Positions 1-12,500 of a stretch of DNA of 64,000 nt are shown in pieces. The stretch covers positions 127,701,444 through 127,765,443 of the forward strand of contig NC_135719.1 of the NCBI RefSeq assembly GCF_964656455.1. Reading direction: 5' to 3'. This stretch comes from Halichoerus grypus (taxonomy: Eukaryota > Chordata > Mammalia > Carnivora > Phocidae). Made by a program: the position numbers and the translations under genes. The notes beneath the pieces were generated by a model. The model was not told the DNA's origin. It saw only the letters and a list, made by a program, of their open reading frames with translations, and searched no databases. Every line of letters begins with the position of its first letter. The stretch's first letter is position 1.

Positions 1-476
1 GTGAACTACTCATGAGAAGAGGCCAATTTTCACTTCTCACAAAATCTGCTCTTCTCCCCCATTGTACTCGGGACGGCCCTCTGCATCTACGTAGGATCTC
101 AATGAAGGTACAGAATCTTCTTCCCTGTCTAGGGGAATAGGCGCGTAAGTTTGTCTCACCACTTGAAATAGGAAAAGAACAGACCAGAACAGTCCTATCT
201 ACTACCTTCTTTTCACAAACATGATCTGAATTCCCTTTTCTATGTCCAGCTAACTCTACAAGGTGATGAGAAAGGATTTCTTTTAGGGACAGTCAATTCT
301 TCTGCTAAGAAAAAGTAGGTAGTTTAGTGTAAGAAAATAAGTGCTGATTTAGTAAGTTATCAATCTAGAGAGGAAAGGGAGAGAAGCAAAACTGGTCTCA
401 GTGGACTAAACCTCTTCTCGAAAAGGTTCACAAAACCCACTCCTCATAATTTGCATTTCTCTCAAATAGCACCCAC
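1..476 (-). other. SNW1 intron 11 (partial)
   Basis: Between the exon 11 donor and the window edge I see no exon and no repeat I can name. The sequence is AT-rich and non-coding in all frames. Confidence 0.7.
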
Positions 477-573
477 CTCTTATCAGGAGCTGCCCTGGAA
501 AGATTCCTGTCGTGCTGTCTCTCTTTTCGCCTGTCATGCCGGATTTCATCCCTCTCACGTGCCTCCCCATCCT
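477..573 (-). CDS. SNW1: SNW1 coding exon 11 (residues 345-376 plus 2 bases of codon 377)
   Basis: 97 bases; acceptor TTCACACAG, donor AGAG|GTGGGTGC. It encodes DGEARERDEIRHDRRKERQH and DRNLSRAAPDK, a hydrophilic Arg/Asp-rich stretch. It is the last SNW1 exon in the window; the following exon (expected to begin SKLQRNENRD) was not found in bases 1-476. Confidence 0.96.
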
Positions 574-3500
574 CTGTGTGAACAGAGTTGAAAATTACTT
601 CATCACTATATTACCCATTAATATTTGGAACAAGAGAATATTCTTTAACCCATGACAGATAATTCCATGAATTTCTTTATAGTCACATTCAGCCCTTTTA
701 ACTCACTTGCAATTAATTTAAATCCAATAGTATTTGTTTAATTTTTGAATGTGAATTCCAGAATCATGCATGCAGCTCAAGTGTTTAGAGGTAAAGTATA
801 CTGATGACTTTAACTTAATTTGAAATGCATCAGAATTGCAAGGTGAATTGATAGATGGATATAGAAAGATCAGTAGATAGATGATAAAGCAAATTAAGCC
901 ATGTTAATTGTTAAAAAAAAGTTAATTGTAGAATCTAGGTGGTGGAGATATGGATGTTCATTGTATAATTCTTTCAACTTTTCTGTGTGTTTCAAAACAG
1001 TCATATTAAAATTTCAGCAGGGCACCTGGGTGGCTCAGTCATTAGGCGTCTGCCTTCGGCTCAGGTCATGATCCCAGGGTCCTGGGATCGAGCCCCGCGT
1101 CGGGCTCCCTGCTCGGCAGGAGGCCTGCTACTCCCTCTCCCACTCCCCCTGCTTGTGTTCCCGCTCTCACTGTGTCTCTGTCAAATAAATAAATAAAATC
1201 TTTAAAAAAAAATTTTTTTTTTCCAGGAAAAAATTATGTGTAAATTTACCCTTATATTTTCAAAGATTGGCTGAATAAAGAACCTTTTGCTCGTGGTCCA
1301 CAGGGGCTGGTTGTATCTTGATCTCTACCCACTGTGTTTATGTCTATCTTCATTTTCTCTTCTCTCTCCAGTCTGAAGGGATACAGCTTTGGAGCCAGCC
1401 TGTCTGGATTCAAATCCTGTTCCTATGATAGATTAACCATGTGACCTCATACAGGTCACTCAACCACTCTGAGCCTTAGTCTCCTCCTCTGTAAAATGGT
1501 GACAATCCTAGAACCACTGCAAGGGGTTGCTGGAGCCAGGATTATAAAGGCAATACATGTAAAGTGCTCAGAGTGGTGTCTTCTATAATAAGCAATCAAT
1601 AAACATTATTTCTTTTTAATATCTGACAACACATTTTTCAGAATTTTAGCTAATTCCTCAAGAACCATTCTGTGTTTTTTGTTTTTAATTTCTTACCAGT
1701 GTAGAGACTTAGATATAGGGAAATCTGACTTCTAATTACCTTTAGTGGCTAAGTGTATGTACAACAGGCAGGTTTTTATATCTTGCCTCACTAAGTCATT
1801 CATATATGATTCAAGAATGTGGATCACTACTTATAATTCTGGTTACTTCTCTATAGCTGAACTCTGGACTCCTATAACCAATTGCCTGCTTGACACCTCC
1901 ATCTTAAACTTAACATGTCTACAACTAAACTAATCTTTCCCTCCCAAATTTCTTCCCCTGCAGTCTTCCCACTATTAGTAAATGGCAACTCAATCCCTCC
2001 CAATTGCTCACGTCAAAAGTTGTGGAGTCATCCTTGACTTTTTCTTCCATACCGCTACCTAATCCATAAGCAAATTTTGTCAGCTCTCTCTCCATGGTCT
2101 GTATCTGACCATGTTTTCCCTGCCTCTCATCATCATCTCTCATCTGGTTACTGCAATAGCCCTCCAAATGGTTTCCCTACTCCTCCACATGCCCATTTCA
2201 CAGCCTGCTCATATATGGCAGATCATGCTGCTCTACTCCAAGTCTTAACTGCTTCCCATGTTATCTGAAGTGAAAGCCATGTTGCTAAAATGGCTGAAAG
2301 ACCACACATGATCTGGCCACTACTCTTCCTATTTACTCTAACTACTCTGACACCTCATCTACTATTCAGCTTTCTTACTCCAATCCAGCTATACTGGCTC
2401 CTGCTTTTCCTTTAACACAACAGGTATACTCCCAACTCAGGGCCTTTGCACTTGCTGTTCCTTCTATCTGGGATGCTCTTCAAAGCCCCAGATATCTACA
2501 AGGCTCACTTCCTTACTTCCTTCAAGTTTCTGTGCTAATGTTACCATCTCAGAAGTGAGGTCCATTCTGACCACCCTCTCCTTCTGGCACTTCCTGTTTT
2601 ATTTTTCTCCATAGCAATTATTACTGTACTATTATCCCTAACCATCTAGTAATGATAATTAACTTTTTTGGTCTGTTTACACTCACTAGAATGTTCACTA
2701 CTATACCCCCAACCTAACAGAAATCCTTGTGTCTAGAAGAGAACCTTGCATATAGTAGATGCTCAATATGAATTGAGTGAATGAATAATTGTACTAGTCT
2801 AGGATTTATTAACGAAACAAACTGCCCTCACAACTTCCTTGAATTAGAATTACTCTTCTCACTCTAAATGAATTAATACACCAGTGTAAACACTAAATAA
2901 AGCCAGAGAGAAAATATTGGCAGATTTAATGATTATAGGTTTATTAGCCTACAAGTTAGAAAAAGTGGATTATTTTACTATGTGGGAAAGCTGAATTATT
3001 CAGTTGGAGATCTCATTTTTCTAAGTTTCGAGAAAATTAAAATGAGAGAAAAATCAAGCCCATCACTTGAGTAATACATGATTTTTAAAAGTACATTACT
3101 CTGAACTTTAAAAATGTCCACTGTAGTCCCATACTGAAGGCCCTTCTTTAAATACATACTCTTAGGGCGCCTGGGTGGCTCAGTAATTAAGCGTCTGCCT
3201 TCGGCTCAGGTCATGATCCCAGTAACCTGAGATCCAGCCCCACTTGGGGGGGGGGAGGGGAGGGTCCCTGCTCAGCGGGGAGTCTGCTTCTCCCTCGCCT
3301 GGCTCTTGTGCTCTTGCTCACTCTCTCTCTCTCCCTCTCAAATAAATAAAATCTTAAAAAAATACATATATATTATTTTCTACTGCTACAGCTCAGTAGC
3401 AGAAGTTACTCTTTCATTTCTATATTATTTGTGAAATATCTACATTTTCTTTATAGGTGTGTATTAGTTTTGTGTGCAGTAAAAACAACAGTGAGTCTCT

Positions 3501-6500
3501 AAAATGAGATATGTATTGTTCATATTGTAAATTCAACTGAGGAAAGAGAATGTCATACCTTTTTCCACATGGGTTTTGATCCCAGCTCTTCTCTCCCTGG
3601 CTTTCTGGGCCATTTCTCTAAGTTTCTCTTCATGTTTCTCCTTTTCTTTTTGAGCCATCTTTCTCTCTACTTGAGCACGCATTTCTACAGCTTCACGAGC
3701 CTGTTAGTAAAGTTGAACGTTAAATAAGACATGGTTGGGGGAAAAGTTACAGCTATCATCCAATAACCTGACTGAAGTTTGGCTTGAAAGAGCAGGTATA
3801 AAGAATTCAGATTTGTTACTGCTGGTTAAAACAAAGATTCTTGTCCACTAAAAGAAAGCTCGCCTGGAAGACACTGCAAACTTAGATTTTTCACTCTGGA
3901 AAATGTTTTAGTGGTTGAAACTTATTATAATGAGTCCTATAATCTTGTAAGTCACTGTTTCACTAATGCTTTCTCAGAAACAACCCCAAAAATAAAAATT
4001 AAACAAGACTCTAATAAAGAAATTTTCAGTATCAATAACATAGCAGGAATTGGTTATGTGTTCAAAATCAAGCAAATCTATTTAAGATAAAGCCTTTCGC
4101 AAGAGACTTTTATGAGGGTGCTTGCGGTGACGCAGGAGATACACTTTTCTGTGTTCTAACTGCATGCCATGATGTATGTGGACTTCTAGGTCACACACAT
4201 TAGTATTAATGTCATAATATTAATAGACAACCAATATTACAACTATCATTTTCTATAGCATTCATCAGAATGTTTATTTGCCTTTCTATGCTACCGACCA
4301 TTTGGGAGACATCTGTATTTAAAACAGAAGAAAAAAAAAATGAAATCTAAAAACAGCAGTCGATCATCTCTTTAAAAATGAGATCGGGGCGCCTGGGTGG
4401 CTCAGTTGGTTAAGCGTCTGCCTTTGGCTCAGGTCATGATCCCAGGGTCCTGGGATCGAGTCCTGCATAGGGCTCCCTGCTCAGCGGAGAGTCTGCTTCT
4501 CCCTCTGCCTCTGCCCGTCTCTCTCTCTCTCTGTCAAATGAATACATAAAACTTAAGGAAAAAAAAATAACAATGAGATTAGCCTAGTGAACCATCGTTC
4601 TGGAATGTCGTGAGGAAGCTGGATCGCCAGTGGTAGGGTGTGTGCACAAGTCTACAAAGGCTGAGACCAGGTACAGAGCTGCAAACAGCACATGCTGTCT
4701 CTGGCACACGTGCCACAGGTGCGAGCCTCGCTGGGTACTCAGTACTGTAACTGAAACAGCAGTGTCTTCTGTAAATCAAACCATCAGGCTGAATGGCTTA
4801 AAATTTACAGTGATGTGTCAATTAAGCTGGAATGAACAAACAGTATCTTAGGTAACCAAAAATGGATTTACAAATTATCAAGAGCATTAAACCCTTTCAT
4901 TATAAGAGACCAACCTTCCGATCAGCAATATAGAGGGCTTCGGCCAGCTTGGCAAAGTTCTCATTGATGTGAACTGTCTGCAGGCCTCTTCCATCAGCAG
5001 CCAGACGTTTGTCTAATGGAATTGTATACCCCTGTGTGACAGCAGGCAGAAAACACCGGTCATAAAAGAGCAGCAATAGATTCTTTAAAATTAGATTTAA
5101 ATATGTCCATTTTGACGACCACTGAGCTGAAGTTCTTCTTCTTACATCTTTCTTCACAATTATGCAACAGCAGCAGCTAACACCGACGACTTCGTGTGGA
5201 GGCCAATTCAAAGCACTTCCCATCTGCGGTCCCATTTAACCTTCACAGTAACTCTGGAAGGCTGGTAACAATGTGTTTCCATTTCACAGATGCTGCTGCT
5301 GAGGTAGGGAGCTTAGGTAAATGTCCCCAAGGGCACACAGTTAATAAATGGATGAGCTAAAATTTAAACTTGGGCAGTGTGATGTCAGAGCCCAAGCTCT
5401 GAGCAAATATTCTCATGTTAATAATTGTGAGTTATAATAAAAGGAAATCGCTATCAAATAGCTAAGCAGTTGTTCCTCAAGTAATAGAACAGTCATACAA
5501 AAGTGGAACAAATCACTAAAACCAGAGAATATATAGGTAGTTTAATGTGTGGTACTATTTTAATGACTTGTCAGATTCTTAGAATACTGTAAGTTTTAGT
5601 AAATGGAAAAAAGATAAGTTATTTGACAGACAACTGAGATTCTTCCTGTTCTGAAATTTTGCACCCTGTTTTCACTAACTCAAGGAATATGCTTGAACAT
5701 CCACCAGGACATTTCAGGCTTAGCTATATTTTTCCAGATTTATGACTACATTCCCAAATGTTGACCTCTTGTCTATAGTCTTTACTGCTAATACAGGGAA
5801 GTGTTAAGAATCAGCTCAAGATACCACATAGTTACATATACGTTAATCAAGCCAAAATGGACTACCCAATAATTTTTTTGTTATAGGATGTGTGCATAAC
5901 TTTCTTTAGGAAATAATTTATATTTAATCTACAAATTAAAGTGGCCTTCTTCACTCATCAAAAATAGAATTATGAAACACAACTTGGGGGAAATGGGGAA
6001 ATAGTGATTAGAAAATATATTTCAGGGGTGCCTGGGTGACTCAGTTGGTTAAGTGTCCGACTCTTGGTTTCAGCTCAGGTCATGATCTCAGGGTCCTGGG
6101 ATCGAGCCCTGTGTTGGGCTCTGCACTCAGGGCAGAGTCTGTCCATCTCCCTCTGTTCCTCCCCTGCTTGTGTGCTCTCTCTCTCTCAAATAAATAAAAT
6201 GAAAAAGAAAAAGAAAAAGGAAGGAAAATATATTTCACATTATTTTGCAGATACTTCATGACTCCTGGAAGCGTTGGTGCTTAGAGATATGAAGGATTTA
6301 AAGAGCTTATGCACACATTGTTATAAACAGAAAAAAATGTTTAAAAATTAAAGCACTGAATATAGCCAAACATTTATTCTGTTTTGTCATATTATCATTT
6401 AAACTGGTTTAAGAAATGATTTTAGATTATCAATTTCTAAATTTTCTAAAGAATACTATCATTCATGGATATGTTACTTTATTCTACCTATCCTTTCTCT

Positions 6501-9500
6501 ATATGCTTCTGATAACTACAATTCACTAAAAGAATCTACACAGTATTCATGTGACTGGAATACTATGTTTCTATTACATTAAAAAAAAGAAAGTCACATA
6601 AGTTGGGTGTTCCTTTTTGAAAACACTCAGCTAAGTGAGATGCTGAGGATTTAATGAAAGTTTCTGAGGCTAAAGCTCCTTCCTGTTTCCCAGTAGGTTC
6701 TAATAGTAGGAGACTGATTTTATGAAACTTAATTACCTTTGCATTTTTCCAGTTTGAAATACAAGGAGGGATCTTCCACTCTTGTTGCTCCTTCACGGTC
6801 ATCTGAGTGGACAAAAGAATGGAAGAAGAGACATTTTCCAATTTGTAGTCCAGCTAAAAACCTATGTACAATGTTCTCTTCAAAGACAGTTCAATAAACA
6901 CTGACATGTGAATAGATTTAGTCAAAGGTCAAAATTCCATTTGTTTGGTAGCACTATATACTATGTTCCCATACCATGGATTCTAATAATAACTTTAATA
7001 TAAAAAATGGAAAATATTCTACAAATTATTTTTGACAATTATAAATGCTGGTGAGTATTTTTCCATATTTAAAGTGATGTGAGAGGCACCTAGGTGGCTT
7101 AGTCAGTTGAGTGTTTAATAACTCTTGGTTTTGGCTCAGGTCATGATCTTAGGGTCATAGGATCAAGCCCTGCACTGGGCTCTGCTCTCAGCGGAGGGTC
7201 TGCTTGGGATTCTCTTTTCCTCTCTCTCTGCCTCTGCCCCTCGCCCCACTCATGCATTCACTCTCTAAAATAAGTAAATAAATCTTTAAAAAAATAAAGA
7301 ATTGGTCTATTAAAAAAATAAAGTGACAAGACTTCTTTAAGATGAAAATTTGTTCTTTCAGTTGGATAATAAATCATACCTAAAAAATGCCACTCAGATT
7401 ATCAGAGGCCTATTAATCCCTCACTTCCTCTAACTATGATAATATCCTGCTTATCAAATAGCAGACCCTGTTCATTCCATTTAAAGCAAGGGTCAGGCTA
7501 ATAACATGAAAACTAAAAGCTAACATTTTACATACATTCTCATAAGCACTCTGGAACTACACATTATAGTCCTGAGTGGGTCCTTATTTGATCTTAAAAA
7601 TCATATTAAAAAAACAGTAAGCATGGCAAAATGTACCTGTATAGGCATCTAGACTTTGTTCTATGGGAGGTTACTTATAAAATTAATAATCATGAGTACA
7701 AAAAAAGATGTTAGACTACAGCAAAGATTACCTTTCGGCTAGGAGAATGCATGACAGGTGCAGGAGGGGAAGGTGGTCCTCGGGGAATTTTCTTATTAAT
7801 CCTGAAGGATAAATCAAAGCACAACCAGAGAGTGTTAGACATTTTTCCATTTTGGTTAGTATGTCTCAAGTTTCCCCTTCCCATTTATAAAGCTTCAAAC
7901 ATATACAAAAACAAACAGAGTTTATAATGAATGTTCATCTATCATATATCAGTCACTCAGCGTCCACAACTGTTAAATCACAGCCAACCTTGTCATCATC
8001 ACCATCCACCTCACCTCCACAATATCATTATCATTTCACAGGGTAATATACTTTTTTTTTTTAAAGTAGGCTCCACAACCAACATCAGGCTTGAACTCAT
8101 GACCCCAAGATCAAGACTCACATGCTCTACCAACTGAGCCAGCCAGGTACCCCTACTCTTTTCTTTTACTTTTTTATTTTTTAAGAGAGGGAGTGGGGAG
8201 AGGGACAGAGAGAACCTCAAGCAGGCTCCACACTCTGTGAAGCCTGACGTGGGGCTTGATCTCACAATCCTGAGATCATGAGCTAAGCTGAAATCAAAAG
8301 TCAGACGCTTAACCGAATGAGTACGCAGGTGCCCCTACTTTTATTTTTTTAGAGTGGGGGGAGGGGCAGAGGGAGAGAGAGAATCTTATGCAGGCTCCAT
8401 GCCCAGTGTGGAGCCGACATGGGGCTCAATCCCGGGACCCTGAGATCATGACCTAAGCCAAAATCAAGAGTTCGATGCTTTATGGACTCAGCCACTCAGG
8501 TGCCCCATTTTTTTTTTAAACAGCTTTATTGAGGTACAACTGACATGCAATTAACTATACATATTTAAGTGTACTGTTTAAGTCTGACACAAGTATACAC
8601 CTGTGAAATCTATCATCACAATCAAGATAGTGAACATACTCATCACCTCCAAGTTTCTGCACGTCCTTGCCTATCCTTCTTGTTCCTCTCATCCCCTCTC
8701 CTCCCCTCCTTCACCACAGGCATTGATCTACCTCCTGTAACTACAGATTAGTTTTCATTTTCTAGAGTTTTATATAATTGGAATCATACAGAATGTACTT
8801 GTTTTTGTCTGGTTTCTTTCACTCAACATAATACTTTTGAGATTCATCCATGTTATTTCATGTATTAAAAGTTTACTCTTTTTTATTAAATTAATTAAAA
8901 CAATTATTTTAATATCAATAGTATTCCATGTATAAATGTCCCACAATTTATCCTCTCACTTACTGATGGATATTTGGGATATTTTGCTCCTCTCATATCT
9001 TTTTTAAGAATAGTGTTTTATTGGGGCGCCTGGGTGGCTCAGATGGTTGAGCCTCTGCCTTCAGCTCAGGTAATGATCTCTAGGTCCTGGGATCGAACCC
9101 CATGTTAGGCTCCCAGCTCAGCATGGAGTCTGCTTCTCCCTCTCCCTCTGCCTCTCCCCCTGCTTGTGCTCTGTCTCTCTCCCTCAAATGAATAAATAAA
9201 ATCTTAAAAAAACAAAAAAAAACAAAACAAAACGGTGTTTTATTCTCAAGAGGCTACCTACTTACTTGAACCTTGGAGGCTCCATTGGATCTTTCTGCAT
9301 TTCCACCATCCGAATAACTCTCTGTTTAGCTCCAGAGTTGAAAGCCACTCCTTGTTGAGATGGTGTGTATCTGAAGAATGCAGATGAAACTAAAGGTATA
9401 ACTAGTTCAAACTCAATAGGTATTTTTCTTCTGTTATAATTCTAAGCTAGACTATACTGTCAATTCCTTTCATAAAGTATTAATAGAAAGTAGCAAAAAT

Positions 9501-12500
9501 ATTTAGGCAGAGCAGATAGCAATGGAAATAAGAGAACTAAGAGCAATAATGAGTTGTAAGCAAAATGTAAACTAGAGTCAGATTAGTTTGCAAATAATCC
9601 ATCCCTGGCCATTTTCCACCATGGAAGGCATGGTGTTCAATTTCACAGATAAGAGGTCTAGAAAATGGTACCTATTTTGTAAGTTTGCATTTGCAGAAGA
9701 AACGCCCCATAATATTCTCAGCAGGCAGCTTAGAATTAGTAGTTCTTCACTAATCATAGGTTGTAAAACAGAGAAAAAATAATAGTAGCAGCTCTATAAG
9801 CTGATTTTTCCTGTAATACCTACATGTGAATCATCTCTCTACATAAGGATTTAGTTGAATGAAATCCTTCAAAATGTATAAGTATTATAAAGATGCCTAT
9901 TATTATATAAATGGTATTAGTACACTACCAATATTCTGTTATTATACTACTATTACATGTTATATAACTACTATTATATAGTAATTATGACATAATATTA
10001 TATAAATATATGTTATATAAAGCCTATTATATACAAATGGGAAACTATAAGTAATATTTGCAGTTTGGATCATATGCTGTAATTATTAATTTCTAAAAAC
10101 AAAAAATATATTTTGAAAATAGCCTAATAGCTAAATATCTTCTAAGTAGATATCTTTAAAAAATTCTGCTTTCAATAGTCTGCACAGAGTCAATAGGCTT
10201 CAGGTCATTATTCAAAAAATTACATTTTCAACTGTGACTAAGTAGGATAGTGAAAGAATACCAGGACCCCCAATCCCAATCAAGTCCGACGTGAAACCAA
10301 GACTTCCAGGCAAGATCATACCGAATATATTGAGCAGGAGCCAGTTTATCAGCAGCTCGAACTGGCATGGCTGCAGCAACCTTCTGTGATACAGATTTTT
10401 CTAAGGCTACTCTTGTCTTTTCTGTTATCTGAAATAAGAAATACCATATTGAGTGGTTTGAAAGTTAATAAAGATGTAGAAAGTCATCTAAAATACTTAT
10501 ATCTCTCTCTCTCTCAATATCCTATTACCTCTTTAATGGCTTCTTCATCAGGTCTTTGCAGGTCTGGGTCATCTGCATTCATGACTTCCTTGGGAACCAG
10601 GTCAGTATACTTGCTATAAATGACCTAAAATGTTCAAACACAAGCAGGCTCAAGAAAAGCAGAGAATGAAAAGAAGCAACCTCATTAAATAATTTCAGAA
10701 GTCAGCACACTTATAAATTTAGGACACAGATTTTGTCTTTTAGATTTTAAAACCAAGGAAGCTTAAAATATATACACAAATTACTGCCCTGGCTATATAA
10801 GTTAATAATTTTCCTTTGACCTCATGCATTTAAATTATTTGAGATCTTCTAATCAAGTCAGTATCCAAATAAATTGCGCCAACAAAATCTTATGCATCAG
10901 TGATCCGTATTTTTGAGGCTAAGACTTGAAATTAATGATGATATAAATTGTCTATAGCACCATTATCTTGGATTACAAGCTCATCAGAATTTAAGTCAGG
11001 TTACCAAATAATTTTCAAATTCACTGGGCCTGGAAAATTTCATTGACCTCACTCTACTTATAATGTTTGTCTTTTCTGGCATCAACTCTATTCACAGACT
11101 AAGAAAATGAACACGTGCCATGGTCAAAAAACCCAGAACACTTTCTTCTGTGGGGCAAAAGAAAAAAAAGGAAAACCAAAACATATTCTATATACACAAC
11201 TTATTTTATACTCATTATCCAAATTTAGGACGGCTATAATTTCTACTGGGCTCACCATGTTTCTATGAAGCTGACACTGATGTGGTAGCCTGCATCAGGC
11301 TCCCTGCTCAGCGGGGAGCTTGCTTCTCCCTCTCCCACTCCCCCTGCTTGTGTTCCCTCTCTCGATATATATCTCTCTGTCAAATAAATAAATAAAATCT
11401 TAAAAAAAAAAAGTCAGATGCTTAATTGACTGAGCCACCCAGGCAGGCACCCCTCCTTTAAGCTATTTTTAAGGAATGTCATGGTAGAATGCAATTATTG
11501 ATATAAGACTTTGGTTTATAGTAGTAATTCTTGAAGGTCTTAAGTACCTGGGAATTTGGTTTTCTTTCATATTCCCTAGTTGTTCTTTATATGTGTATCA
11601 AAAATTCCTGACTCAAGCAGCAAAATCTAGAATGCTGTTTATTTGTTAAATTTCCAGTACCTCTGGGACACCTGGGTGGCTCAGTCAGTTAACTGGCTGC
11701 CTTCGGCCCGGGTTATGATCCCAGGGTCCTGGGATCGAGTCCCACATCGGGCTCCTTGCTCAGCAGGGAGCCTGCTTCTCCCTCTCTCTCCTTCTGCTTG
11801 TGCTCTCTCTGTCAAATATATATCGAGAGAGGGAACACAAGCAGGGGGAGTGGGAGAGGGAGAAGCAAGCTCCCCGCTGAGCAGGGAGCCTGATGCAGGG
11901 CTCGATCCCAGGACTCTGGGATCATGACCTGAGCCGAAGGCAGATGATTAACGACTGAGCCACCCAGGCACCTCAAGCATCCGACTCTTGATTTCGGTTC
12001 ATTTCATGATCTCAGAGTGGTGAGATCAATCCCCACATGGGGCTCCATGCTCAGTGTGGAGTCTGCTTGCCTCCCCCTCTGCTTCCACTCTCAATCTCTC
12101 TCATAAATAAATAAATAAGTAAATAAATAAATAAATAATTAATTAATTAAATAAAAAAAATCTTTACCAAAAAATAGCTTAAAGGAAATGCAGGCTATTC
12201 TTAATTTCTTATTCTAAACAACAAAGCAAAAAATAACTCCTGGCTGGGCGCCTGGGTGGCAACTGCCTTCGGCTCAGGTCATGATCCCGGAGTCCTGGGA
12301 TTGAGTCCCGCATCGGGCTCCCTGCTCAGCAGGGAGTCTGCTTCTCCCTCTGACCCTACCCCCTCTTGTGCTCCCTCTCTCACTCAAATAAATAAAATAA
12401 AATCTTAAAAAAAAAATACTTCCTGGCCTATACAACCTGACCTGGCTTTGCCTACAGCTTTAATCTCCCCCTGTACCTCTCACTTCCTCATTCATTATGC

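Noticed and set aside
1..476. Possible SNW1 exon 12
   Set aside because: No minus-strand text resembling the expected continuation (SKLQRNENRD) and no acceptor-bounded open segment.
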